Made by a program: the position numbers and the translations under genes. This document shows, piece after piece, positions 1 to 8,569 of a DNA stretch of 35,359 nucleotides. Under the pieces are notes generated by a model, which worked only from the letters and a program-made list of their open reading frames with translations, ran no database searches and was not told where the DNA came from. Within the stretch, counting starts at the first letter, position 1; each line of letters opens with the position of its first letter. This DNA is from Paulinella micropora (taxonomy: Eukaryota > Cercozoa > Imbricatea > Euglyphida): the NCBI GenBank assembly GCA_009731375.1, contig BJOX01000267.1, forward strand, positions 648,234 to 683,592, written 5' to 3'.

Positions 1-1
1 G

Positions 2-2548
2 AGGGATGCAATCATCCCACATACATCAAACGTATACAATGAGCTTGTACACTTCTTTGAAGCAGTGGAAACCGCAACAGACCCTTTCGGCAAAATGTCG
101 GAATTTGCGACATGGCTGAAGGTTCCCAACTGCTACGGTGTACTCCTTGACGGCTCAGACTCCGCTCGAGTCCCAATCGTACCACACCCGGCTGCGGTCC
201 TCTACATCATCAACTACCTAACGGTGGTGGACCTCATCTTGCAAGCCATCTCTGACTGCCTGCGGATACAAGTTGCCGTACACGTCATTAGTGGATCAGG
301 TGAGGGAGGAACCCCGATACCGGATGGTAGCTCTATCATTACCTTCCGAAGGGTAACGAGAGCGCATGGTGTGACGAAGGAGATAGACCTAGACAAAGAC
401 TCACACCTAGAGCGTCGCCAGTCGCCAAAGCCCGAACCCAAAGACGCCAGTCATAAGCGGGTCGACGCGGCACGCAGTGCAGTCAGAGACCAGGTGAACT
501 TTGACTTTGCTGTACACACCCAATCGGCGAGACTCACATATTGTGAAGGCCTTAACCTCCTAATGGCTTATGCAGCCCTATATCGTATTGTGGCAAGTCA
601 TGCGCTCACGTGTGCAGACGTAAAGCAATTGCTGAACAGCCTTGTTGGTGCGTGGCCGTCCCAAACGCTACTCACTACAGACTGGCATAACTGGCAGGCT
701 TACGGTGAAGACATGGTCGCCTTGAACAAGATTATCCCCTTGGACTTACCCCATTACATGCTCCGACGGTTTGTGCTAGCCGCAGACTGGGGGTATGTTA
801 CACAGCCTCACATCACGGTCGACCTGGTTCAGGATGCGGCGAGGAGAATGTGGGAGGTCGATGTGGCCTATACTTCCATAATCGACCTTCCTCAGAAGCT
901 CCTCACCAACTTAGTGAAGTCCGACTTCGCTTCACTCCTAATGGCAGTCCTATCCGGAATTGCTAAGGCTGAACCACAACAAGGGCGAACGCATGGTGTC
1001 ACTGAGACTTTTGTCCGAAATATCCTTACCCGAGCACAGGACTTGGACAATACCAACTTTAAGATCACACGGTTCCGAACTGACCGTATGTGCGAGGTTG
1101 CCACATCGACAAACGCCAGCTTCGTCTCCTCCATCTTTTCATCCGACAAGGTAGAGAGGGAAAAGCGAGCTGATGTGTTACTCCGAGCCATGATAACCAC
1201 GGGCAGCACTCTCGAAGACCACCAGGTCAAATCGGGGCAGACCTTTGACATGTGGACCTTTGTCACCGGCGACAACTGGTCACAACGTCGTCAATCGTGG
1301 TCAAGTTCTCCAAGGAATCCCTATAACTCCTCGAGCTCCTCTAGCTCACCGTATGTTCTGCCTCCACCTACCCTTCCATCTGGGGGAGCGACAAACTCGG
1401 GCACACCCAGCACCCGACAGTCCAACCCATACGCGGGGGCATCCAGTCCCAACACTCAGGCCAGTGGAGCGGCACACCCATACCTGCCTCCTCCATTACC
1501 GATGCCTTACCCATACTACCCACCAACATCGGGCTTCGCGTCCCCACCACCTCCGATGTCGCCACCACCAACATACCCGCCACCAAGGAGCGGAGGCTCA
1601 TCGGACGGCAAGAAGGGCAAGCGAAAATATGGTGACGGTGACGGATACGGTCAGGGTGTGGTAAAACCTTTATCGCATCTTCCGCCTATGCCGGGTCCGT
1701 ACAATAACCCGTTTGGTCTGTTCAATGAGACCTTCATGGGGCCGTACCATACCAACCCGAGTGCGGAGTGTTGTGACTATATGATGCACTCCGTTGCCTT
1801 CAATGCTCTTGACGATTCGAGACTATGGGTCGCACCATGCCAATGGTCGAACTCGTGCCAATACCAACACCCACGCCAGGGTCAAGAACGGGTGGAGCCA
1901 CTGAAGTGGTACATTCACCGTTGGTATGTTGGCCGGTCCAAGGTCAAGAAGGACGGCAATTGGGTACCCAATCCTAAGGACAATCCCACTATGGGCCTCC
2001 GTATTCCCGACGTCAGACAAGACGGAACGACGTTCTTCTTGTTTCCGGGGCAAGACCCGTCCTGGCTTGCCCAGTACTCCGCCGAGGCCAAGAATCGAGT
2101 GGCCCAGTACCAAGCCCAGGGTAAAAAGTACGATGAGGTGGCATGCTATATGCCAGGGAAGGAACACCTAATCGGTAAAACATATATACATACACACCCC
2201 CACCGACCTGAGCTGCCCCTATGCTTAATGCAGGCGCCAAAAAGGCAAAGACGGGGAAGAGGAAGAACAAGACCCGATAGTCTTGCACCCACCAAAGCGG
2301 TGACGTCTGTTTCAGCATCACGAGGCACCTTGCCCTCGGGAGCGCCCTCCTTGCAACCGAGCGAGACAATGGTGACCCGTGGCGACCAACAGCCAAAGGC
2401 GCCCAACACGGGGACAGCCGTCGAACAGCCATACCCAGTGGCTCCGACTCCTCTTCTTCCGGTCCCGGCCCAACTGCCGAAGGACACGTTGTATAAACCA
2501 ATAGAGGCTACCACCTCACCGATAGTAGATAGCGTTGAGACGAGGTAG
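2..2548 (+). CDS. gag: Gag-like structural protein, 5'-partial
   Basis: This long open frame starts at the window edge with no stop before it. The GTG at 65 is not a credible eukaryotic start, so the N-terminus is missing. By position, immediately before a protease ORF, it should form the particle and bind the element RNA. The first 1.2 kb encodes a mostly helical region with no Gag family I recognise. Nucleotides about 1318-1600 encode a Ser/Pro/Tyr-rich linker. Downstream lie a Cys pair (1769-1774) and a C-x5-C-x3-H cluster (1838-1870), reminiscent of part of a CCCH finger. An Arg/Lys-rich patch (about 2240-2275) could bind nucleic acid. The classical CCHC zinc knuckle is absent. The ORF ends at TAG 2546-2548, overlapping the protease frame by 20 nt. 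Gag assignment rests on position and composition. Confidence 0.7.
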   Translation, partial: RDAIIPHTSNVYNELVHFFEAVETATDPFGKMSEFATWLKVPNCYGVLLDGSDSARVPIVPHPAAVLYIINYLTVVDLILQAISDCLRIQVAVHVISGSGEGGTPIPDGSSIITFRRVTRAHGVTKEIDLDKDSHLERRQSPKPEPKDASHKRVDAARSAVRDQVNFDFAVHTQSARLTYCEGLNLLMAYAALYRIVASHALTCADVKQLLNSLVGAWPSQTLLTTDWHNWQAYGEDMVALNKIIPLDLPHYMLRRFVLAADWGYVTQPHITVDLVQDAARRMWEVDVAYTSIIDLPQKLLTNLVKSDFASLLMAVLSGIAKAEPQQGRTHGVTETFVRNILTRAQDLDNTNFKITRFRTDRMCEVATSTNASFVSSIFSSDKVEREKRADVLLRAMITTGSTLEDHQVKSGQTFDMWTFVTGDNWSQRRQSWSSSPRNPYNSSSSSSSPYVLPPPTLPSGGATNSGTPSTRQSNPYAGASSPNTQASGAAHPYLPPPLPMPYPYYPPTSGFASPPPPMSPPPTYPPPRSGGSSDGKKGKRKYGDGDGYGQGVVKPLSHLPPMPGPYNNPFGLFNETFMGPYHTNPSAECCDYMMHSVAFNALDDSRLWVAPCQWSNSCQYQHPRQGQERVEPLKWYIHRWYVGRSKVKKDGNWVPNPKDNPTMGLRIPDVRQDGTTFFLFPGQDPSWLAQYSAEAKNRVAQYQAQGKKYDEVACYMPGKEHLIGKTYIHTHPHRPELPLCLMQAPKRQRRGRGRTRPDSLAPTKAVTSVSASRGTLPSGAPSLQPSETMVTRGDQQPKAPNTGTAVEQPYPVAPTPLLPVPAQLPKDTLYKPIEATTSPIVDSVETR
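2529..2548 (+). promoter_or_regulatory. gag/protease overlap, candidate +1 frameshift site
   Basis: The protease frame becomes open at 2529, after an in-frame TAG at 2526-2528, and gag stops at 2546-2548. This leaves a 20-nt overlap. The protease frame is +1 relative to gag. The last sense codons of gag are ACG AGG, followed by TAG-C. The arrangement resembles the +1 sites of Ty1 (CUU AGG C) and Ty3 (GCG AGU U), but the sequence is not identical to either. No ATG lies in the protease frame until 3003, so protease expression probably depends on a shift here. Which codon is slippery is inference. Confidence 0.5.
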
Positions 2549-4451
2549 CGACGACAACCGTCGGGAGCGTGTGCCGAACGAGCCGGCCGCGGTCGCTGAT
2601 CTCAACATAGAGGTCGGTTTACTCAATCCCTTACCCAAAGACACCGTCGCAAAGGCGACGCCTGCCGTTCATCCTGACACGATCACATCAAGTACATGTG
2701 ATGGGCGGGCACCCAATACGCCCTCGGACCCTCGCGTAAGACGCGCGAGACCTACCAGTGTCCAGCAGGTAGCAAAACCCGCTTCTTTTGTGAACAAGGT
2801 AAATAAAACGTATGCAGGGGCGAAATCATACATTCATAATACTCACATAAGGCCTTCCCTATTGGGCCGGCGTGCCAGATTGACCAGAGGCACAGTCATC
2901 GGGTCCGATATAAATCACCCACGCATACCACGCCCAGACGACAAGGCTATCCAATCATTGCCGGTCGGGTACTCTCCTTCACCTTTTCGAACGACGACCA
3001 CCATGGTCTTACCCACCTCACATGGGAACAAAACCATTGCCCCGTCTGTTCTATGTCAACTGGGGCTCAATCCACTGCACAACTCTGATCAACTCAGCGC
3101 AGCGGCGCGAACACAAGCGCGACAGTTTGCTGAGATGGAGTTGCAGGCCTTGGTAACCCGAGCTACACCAGTAGACCTCCCACCAGCGGAGGCACGTGAT
3201 ATGAGTTATACCAGACTATACTGGAAAGAACTCAACGGCTATCTAGATACCGGAAATGATAGCATGGCTCAAATCACGTTCGCAGGCAGTCGATTCATCG
3301 ACAAATATGGACACCTGTTCAATTTTGGTAAGACAGGCACACTCGGTTACATCCGGGGTGCCAACGACCAACTGAGCGAAATCATAGGTCGCGTTCAAAT
3401 GACGATCGAATTCCCATCCGGGATGTCTTACACCATACACGTCCTAGTCGTCCCAGACTTCCCAGGCACCATTGTCTTAGGCAAACCCGACCTAAAGATG
3501 ATGGATGCACAGCTCATGCTGGGACAAGACATAATCAAGTACGGTCGTGGACGCCAGGAGTCTGAATTTCCGATCCTTGACCCGGAAACGGACCTCCCAC
3601 GAAAGCACTTCTATGGCGGAAGGGCGCAGGTTACCCTGATACCACCAGCCCCTCCTCTGCCTTATGATGGTCACCTCACGGAGCAAGCTCGCCCAACCCC
3701 AAAGGGCACGGCCTGGGTAAAAACCAATGTATACATCCCAGAGTCGGAGAACAAGCCGCCCGACCCATGGGAGGACTTTGAGAAGCTCGCGACCAAGAGG
3801 GACGAACAGATCCTGCTCCTTAAGCGTCAGGAAGACTCATGGCATGGCTTTGACCAGCCGGGTCAACTGAACAAGGGGGTACACCAATTTGTACGGGTCA
3901 AGACAAGCCTTGTCTTTCATGCTTCCAAACGGCTTACGGAGGACGACGACGTCTTTCTAAAGCTGAAGCAATGGTACAAAGGCGCCGACCCGATACAGCC
4001 GGACAGCTTAACGGCGGTACCCAAAATCCTAGCTGACCGCCTAGATCGGGGCGAAGAAATCACGATCATCCTTCCAATCCATCCCACCGTCATGTGGTGG
4101 AGAGATGTTTTGGATCGGGTAGTCGACGATCCTATTCCGATACCCAGCCGACAGTCCAAGCCCCTTATCGCCTTTCGTTTGGGGTCTGTTCAGGACGGGT
4201 TAGCCTACCGTACCAAGCTCATGACTCGCAAGGTCGATGACTTACGGGAAACGGCATTCCAAATCTTCCCAGGCTTCTATCATAAGTCCGCAGCGAAACA
4301 ATACGCCGAAATGATAGCCGACCTGCAGGAGTTTGCCTCATGGGACACCCAATCCTCCACGCGATACCCGGGCAGGGACGCGAAAGACGAGATTGAAGAC
4401 CCGGACTCCATACTTGAGTACCCGGATGACCCAGGGGACCAAAGCCCGTAG
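2529..4451 (+). CDS. pro: Retroviral-type aspartic protease ORF
   Basis: The ORF encodes an element-specific aspartic protease embedded in a long protein (638 aa counted from the TTG at 2535). With that numbering the active-site motif L-D-T-G-N is at residues 237-241 (Asp238, codon 3246-3248). The second conserved strand, I-V-L-G-K-P-D-L, is near residues 313-320, about 75 residues later, as expected for a retropepsin fold that dimerises. The N-terminal 230 residues and the C-terminal 300 residues are long, unrecognised extensions. Most Ty3/gypsy proteases are about 100-120 aa and fused to RT. There is no ATG before 3003, so translation likely enters by +1 shift from gag. The ORF ends at TAG 4449-4451, 20 nt before the RT ATG. 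The RT frame is open from 4430, so a 22-nt overlap also allows a -1 shift. Confidence 0.8.
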   Translation: MALRRGSDDNRRERVPNEPAAVADLNIEVGLLNPLPKDTVAKATPAVHPDTITSSTCDGRAPNTPSDPRVRRARPTSVQQVAKPASFVNKVNKTYAGAKSYIHNTHIRPSLLGRRARLTRGTVIGSDINHPRIPRPDDKAIQSLPVGYSPSPFRTTTTMVLPTSHGNKTIAPSVLCQLGLNPLHNSDQLSAAARTQARQFAEMELQALVTRATPVDLPPAEARDMSYTRLYWKELNGYLDTGNDSMAQITFAGSRFIDKYGHLFNFGKTGTLGYIRGANDQLSEIIGRVQMTIEFPSGMSYTIHVLVVPDFPGTIVLGKPDLKMMDAQLMLGQDIIKYGRGRQESEFPILDPETDLPRKHFYGGRAQVTLIPPAPPLPYDGHLTEQARPTPKGTAWVKTNVYIPESENKPPDPWEDFEKLATKRDEQILLLKRQEDSWHGFDQPGQLNKGVHQFVRVKTSLVFHASKRLTEDDDVFLKLKQWYKGADPIQPDSLTAVPKILADRLDRGEEITIILPIHPTVMWWRDVLDRVVDDPIPIPSRQSKPLIAFRLGSVQDGLAYRTKLMTRKVDDLRETAFQIFPGFYHKSAAKQYAEMIADLQEFASWDTQSSTRYPGRDAKDEIEDPDSILEYPDDPGDQSP

Positions 4452-4465
4452 AGGAGATCATTGAC

Positions 4466-4474
4466 GAGGTCATG
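4466..4474 (+). promoter_or_regulatory. GAGG-NN-ATG motif at the RT start
   Basis: GAGG at 4466-4469 stands two bases before the RT ATG at 4472, 20 nt after the protease stop at 4449-4451. The same spacing recurs at 7917-7925 and 8564-8572. The sequence fact is direct. A role in reinitiation after a stop codon is inference. Confidence 0.4.
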
Positions 4475-5896
4475 GCGCGACAACGTGGTTCGCCATACGT
4501 TGTCCGGGATCTAAAATCTCAATTCCTGAAAAACAAGAAGCTGTTCGGCCCACTTGTCGCCGGCGGTGTAACCCATGCCGCCGCTAGGATAGAACGACAA
4601 GTCGGACAAACCATGCCCCGCCTCAAAGGATCACGCCTCAGTTACAAAGAGGAACAGATCTGCGAGGAAATGGTGCAGGACATGCTTGCCAAACAACTGA
4701 TCGAGCCGTCGTGGTCGGAATTCCGATCGCCGGTCAGACTGGCCCCGAAGCCGGATGGCAAACAGCGCTTGTGCATCAACTATACGAGGCTCAACAAGAT
4801 CATTAAGAGCGTCGAGGCCCCTATCCCTCGAATGCGCGATGGTCTTAACAGGCTTCGTCAGGCCAAATTCTTTACCAAACTTGATCTCAAGAACGGCTTC
4901 TGGAATATACCGCTCGACGCGGAAAGCCGCCCGTTAACTGCCTTCGCTGTCGGAGGGAGATTGTACCAATGGACAGTCCTCCCGATGGGACTGAAGACAG
5001 CTCCGGCGATATTCCAGGACTGTATGAACCGGGCTCTATCGGACCCGAAATATGGGGACGAACAATTCATAGAGACCTATGGGCACACGAACCAGTATAG
5101 CTTCTGCTATATTGACGATATCGTGATCTACTCCGATACGGAGGCGGAACACCTGGCCCATGTGTCAGATGTGTTACGTCGCCTGGAGGCCTTCGGCTTG
5201 AAGCTGAACCTAGAGAAGTGCTCGTTCGCCAACGATCACATCGACTATCTAGGGTACAGGGTACAAGGAGGCGAAATAATGCTGAAGCCGAAGCGGGACG
5301 CCATTCGTTCCCTCCCGCTCCCTAACACACGCACTGCGCTACACTCCTTCCTGTGTATGGCCCAAGTCTACTCCGAGTTTATTCCCAACTTCCAAGACTT
5401 TGTCAAACAGCTACGGGACTTCTGCCTCAAAGGCGACCCGTATGGCGAATGGCCACCAAAGGCCGAAGAGACATATAACAAGTTGAAAGAAGCTTTGACA
5501 CGAGATCCTCTTACAGAGGGCGGGTCGGTCCTAATCCTACCTGACTTTGAAAAGCGCTTTGTACTAGCCACTGACGCGTCCAAATATGCAGTCGGGGCAG
5601 TGCTACAGCAATATGACGCAACACACCAGCAACTCCGGCCTATCATGTTCGTCAGCAAAAAGCTGACCCCTGAACAGGTGAACTACTGCACACGACAGCG
5701 CGAAGCGCTGGCGATCGTGTGGGCGTTCAGCAGGCTCAGAGAGTACTTGTGGGGCGCACCGAACATACTGGTTCAAACCGACCATGCCAATTTGAGATGG
5801 CTCATGGACAAGGAACATACGGGCCGACTAGCACGATGGCAGTCGGAACTAGCCCTGTATGATTTCACTATCGAGTACATCAAGGGTAAAACATAA
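4472..5896 (+). CDS. pol (RT-RH): Reverse transcriptase / RNase H
   Basis: A 474-aa protein copies element RNA to DNA and degrades the RNA strand. The RT palm is clear. The KPDG block lies about residue 92, the first catalytic Asp is D138 in K-L-D-L-K-N-G-F-W, and the YIDD box has D215/D216 (5108-5119) followed by IVIYSD. A Ty3/gypsy-type RNase H follows with D368 (T-D-A-S), E411 (R-E-A-L-A) and D437 (Q-T-D-H). The protein ends at Y-I-K-G-K-T, just inside the normal RNase H-integrase linker. The start is ATG 4472, preceded by GAGG two bases upstream. The frame is also open back to 4430 without an ATG. Both catalytic triads are intact. Separation of RT from protease and integrase is atypical for the superfamily. 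Confidence 0.93.
   Translation: MARQRGSPYVVRDLKSQFLKNKKLFGPLVAGGVTHAAARIERQVGQTMPRLKGSRLSYKEEQICEEMVQDMLAKQLIEPSWSEFRSPVRLAPKPDGKQRLCINYTRLNKIIKSVEAPIPRMRDGLNRLRQAKFFTKLDLKNGFWNIPLDAESRPLTAFAVGGRLYQWTVLPMGLKTAPAIFQDCMNRALSDPKYGDEQFIETYGHTNQYSFCYIDDIVIYSDTEAEHLAHVSDVLRRLEAFGLKLNLEKCSFANDHIDYLGYRVQGGEIMLKPKRDAIRSLPLPNTRTALHSFLCMAQVYSEFIPNFQDFVKQLRDFCLKGDPYGEWPPKAEETYNKLKEALTRDPLTEGGSVLILPDFEKRFVLATDASKYAVGAVLQQYDATHQQLRPIMFVSKKLTPEQVNYCTRQREALAIVWAFSRLREYLWGAPNILVQTDHANLRWLMDKEHTGRLARWQSELALYDFTIEYIKGKT
5853..5896 (+). promoter_or_regulatory. RT/integrase overlap with frame change
   Basis: The integrase frame is open from 5853 (TAG at 5850-5852) and RT stops at TAA 5894-5896. This gives a 44-nt overlap with integrase in the +1 frame. 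The usual Ty3/gypsy linker (G-K-x-N-x-V-x-D-S-L-S-R) is split across the two frames at an AAAA run (5888-5891). That fits either a programmed +1 shift or a one-base gain in the run. An ATG at 5859 lies inside the overlap. Confidence 0.5.
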
Positions 5897-7916
5897 GGAA
5901 AACACGGTACCGGACAGCCTTTCCCGAATGCCGAGAGTCAAGGGCTCCATCGGGGACGGACTGGATCGGTTTGCCATGTATACACCAACGGCATGCCTAG
6001 TCGGGTGGACCGGCAACGATGACTGGTTGTCCACCGAACACACGCCGGGGTTTCGGGACACACTGCCTACAGGGATGGCATACCTTGCCACCAGCACCCA
6101 TAGCTGGAGACCGGAATACACACCGGACACCCGGGAGCAGTTGCTAGAAAGCCTTGAGTCCATCCGCCGCGTTTGTTGCGCCCAGCACGACACGGAGGAC
6201 TGGCGGGATCTCCTCAAGGAGATCGACACGCAGGCGGATATCCTCAGTGAGGGTGACATTCGGGAAGGACAAACCCACGAACATGAACACTCCACGAACG
6301 CGTTCTTTGCCAATAACGAACAATCGTTCTGGGTGCCGAAACATGTTCACCCATCACGATCTGCTACCATTGCAGCCGCAAACCAAACCCAACACACCCG
6401 GGCGCATATCAGTCTAGTCACTACTGCCCTAGAGCTGGATGACATGGACATGACCCTGGCCAGCCCTGCGGTATTTGGCCAATTAGCCAGGAATTCGAAG
6501 GAATGGGGCCCCTTCATCTCTCACGCCATGGATGCCCAAAAGCATCCCGAGACAAGGGAAATCCACCTTCATAAGAAGACCATGGCTTGGCATGACGACC
6601 TCCTATGGTATAAAGGGAAAGGGGGCAAGTGGGAAAAGACACCGTCCAAATGGACACTGTGGGTCCCTCCACAGCTTCGCAAGGCAATCTTGACCGCTAC
6701 TCATCGCTCCGCCCTGAACTCTCACCTAGGAAGAGACAAAATGTCATGGTTTATTTCCCGCAAATTCTGGTGGCACGGCATGCAGCAGGCCATTGGTGAC
6801 ACAGTGGCAACATGCGAGCATTGCAAGCAAACCAAATCCCCGCACCCGAATTCTCACACGGGCCTGTATGGCGAATACAAGCTTACAGACGACCTGTTTG
6901 AGACCCTACACATAGATTTCGTGGGCCCACTTCCACGCTCAGAACAGCATAACTACCGGTACATCCTGACCTCCATAGACCGATATTCGAACTACGTGTT
7001 CGCGGTCCCGGTCAAGGAGAAGGACGCAACATCGACGTGCGAAGCGTTGATAGATCACGTCTTTCGGTACACGGGAGTACCCAAAAACGTATACAGTGAT
7101 AGAGGCTCGGAGTTCACCAATGAACTCTCGGCACAGCTGTCTACGGCGTGGGGATTCAAGTGGAAATATGTCACTGCTTACTCGCCAGAGAGTAACGGCA
7201 AGATAGAGAGGGTCCATAGGCCGCTCAAGGCCGCTCTCCAACAATATTGCCGGGATAACCAACACATCTGGCACAGGGCACTTCCGTCCTTCGTGTTCTC
7301 CATGAACAACACAGGGTCGAAGGCGTTGGGTGGCAAAACCACCGGCGCCTCCCCAAACTTGCTCGTGTACGGCCGCCACCTACGTATTCCGGAAGACATG
7401 GTGCTCCCGCACCGCCCGGAAGGCGGATTCCTAGAACACGAAGAGCTCTTTGCTTGTCGCCTACGCGTGATGGCTGAAACACGCCATTACGTGGCAAAGG
7501 CCAGAGAAGCCGAAGAAGCCAACCACAGAAACCAGAACGCACCTTCCAAGGTCAAGTACGAATCGGGAGAGTACCATGCGGGGGATCTCGTATTCCTATA
7601 CGTCCCGCAGGTCCCCAACTTGGTCAGTGTTAAGCTCTTCCCAATGTGGCAGGGACCCTACACCGTCCTGGAACAAGTAGGAGCTCTGACCTACCGCATC
7701 CAGGGTAAAGGCAAGACACTGGTGGTTCATGTCCGACGCTTAATGCGCTTTAACCCCATGCTCGACCGAAACGAGACCATGGCGGATGCTATCCAAAAGC
7801 TGAACGTAAGCTTGCGTGCCCCGCCCAAGCGCCGTGATAGGACGGCCGAGGCGAAGGGTAATCCCGATCAGCCGATCCCGGCTGCGGAGAATAACGCGGC
7901 CACGGCACCCAGCTAG
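5859..7916 (+). CDS. int: Integrase (HHCC, DD35E, GPY-type C-terminus)
   Basis: A 685-aa protein that would insert element cDNA into chromosomes. Residues 10-25 carry the end of the RNase H-integrase linker (V-P-D-S-L-S-R). About 240 unrecognised residues follow. The zinc-binding domain has H282, H289, C319 and C322. The catalytic core has D353 (H-I-D-F-V-G-P), D414 (Y-S-D-R-G-S-E-F) and E450 (K-I-E-R-V-H), which is exact D,D-35-E spacing. The GPY/F module begins near G599 (Q-G-P-Y-T-V-L). All catalytic residues are present. The listed start is ATG 5859, inside the RT ORF. Frameshift entry from RT, or an ATG at 5928, are alternatives. It ends at TAG 7914-7916, in the same frame as the next ORF and only six bases before its ATG. 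Confidence 0.93.
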   Translation: MISLSSTSRVKHKENTVPDSLSRMPRVKGSIGDGLDRFAMYTPTACLVGWTGNDDWLSTEHTPGFRDTLPTGMAYLATSTHSWRPEYTPDTREQLLESLESIRRVCCAQHDTEDWRDLLKEIDTQADILSEGDIREGQTHEHEHSTNAFFANNEQSFWVPKHVHPSRSATIAAANQTQHTRAHISLVTTALELDDMDMTLASPAVFGQLARNSKEWGPFISHAMDAQKHPETREIHLHKKTMAWHDDLLWYKGKGGKWEKTPSKWTLWVPPQLRKAILTATHRSALNSHLGRDKMSWFISRKFWWHGMQQAIGDTVATCEHCKQTKSPHPNSHTGLYGEYKLTDDLFETLHIDFVGPLPRSEQHNYRYILTSIDRYSNYVFAVPVKEKDATSTCEALIDHVFRYTGVPKNVYSDRGSEFTNELSAQLSTAWGFKWKYVTAYSPESNGKIERVHRPLKAALQQYCRDNQHIWHRALPSFVFSMNNTGSKALGGKTTGASPNLLVYGRHLRIPEDMVLPHRPEGGFLEHEELFACRLRVMAETRHYVAKAREAEEANHRNQNAPSKVKYESGEYHAGDLVFLYVPQVPNLVSVKLFPMWQGPYTVLEQVGALTYRIQGKGKTLVVHVRRLMRFNPMLDRNETMADAIQKLNVSLRAPPKRRDRTAEAKGNPDQPIPAAENNAATAPS

Positions 7917-7925
7917 GAGGAAATG
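7917..7925 (+). promoter_or_regulatory. Integrase stop / ORF5 start junction (TAG-GAGG-NN-ATG)
   Basis: TAG 7914-7916 is followed at once by GAGG (7917-7920), two bases and ATG 7923. ORF5 is in the same frame as integrase, so either UAG read-through, with G as the next base, or reinitiation could express it. The two cannot be told apart from sequence. Confidence 0.4.
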
Positions 7926-8561
7926 GACGTCGACCAAGACGACGGATCCTCTCCGGCAGTTATAGCTCCGCGGCCGGACATACATCCGCAGACCGAACAG
8001 GAGGAAAAGGCAGCTGTTGTCCCTCAGCGCCCGCCGAGCGAGTCCAAGCTCAAGAAAGGCGAGGACGCTAAGACCATCCATTGGCACGTGGGGAAAATAT
8101 ACCTACTTCGCCCACCGAAGGCCCACGTAGGCGACGATTGCCTAAGCGACTGCTTCCTAATGAAAGTCCGGGAATGGGAACCGAAGGTCCGCGCCACACG
8201 GGTACACAAAGTAACCAAGGCCGAACCGCCCATCCTCCAGTTTTATCGGTCACACCAAGACCTTGACGATCCTGAGTCCCGAATATTCTATCCAGTATAT
8301 AGAGACGGGAAGAACGTCGAAACGTTCTGGAAGGGCATTACCGATAAATCGCCTGGATACAAACCCTGGCAGATACAGGGGTGGCCGCGCATGGTGATAG
8401 ATTACCCGTTCGACCTCCAACACGGCCGAATCCCAATCAGGGTATGGGACGAGATAGCCGCGGAAGGCATCTCCACCGATCTCATAGGGGCACCAGCACC
8501 GGGTAAATACAAACCTGGTAGGCTTGGCCAAGCGGCTAAATCCAAACAGGGTCGAAAGTAG
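7923..8561 (+). CDS. ORF5, 212-aa post-integrase protein
   Basis: This intact ORF is in frame with integrase, separated by one UAG codon and two further codons. The first about 50 residues are acidic, Pro-rich and low in complexity. Residues about 55-150 look like a compact domain: V-G-K-I-Y-L-L, then F-L-M-K-V, I-L-Q-F-Y-R-S and I-F-Y-P-V-Y-R-D-G-K. The last four segments resemble, in order, the small beta-barrel region (pattern HWY...YxPAWxD) seen C-terminal to integrase in some Ty3/gypsy pols. That comparison is from memory and weak. The C-terminal 20 residues are Lys/Arg/Gly-rich. It may be a detachable integrase C-terminal domain for chromatin targeting, or a separate nucleic-acid-binding factor. 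No catalytic motif is seen. Confidence 0.65.
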   Translation: MDVDQDDGSSPAVIAPRPDIHPQTEQEEKAAVVPQRPPSESKLKKGEDAKTIHWHVGKIYLLRPPKAHVGDDCLSDCFLMKVREWEPKVRATRVHKVTKAEPPILQFYRSHQDLDDPESRIFYPVYRDGKNVETFWKGITDKSPGYKPWQIQGWPRMVIDYPFDLQHGRIPIRVWDEIAAEGISTDLIGAPAPGKYKPGRLGQAAKSKQGRK

Positions 8562-8569
8562 TCGAGGTG

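Noticed and set aside
4428-4451. Canonical -1 slippery heptamer at the protease/RT overlap
   Set aside because: No X-XXY-YYZ heptamer in the correct phase is visible; reinitiation at ATG 4472 fits better.
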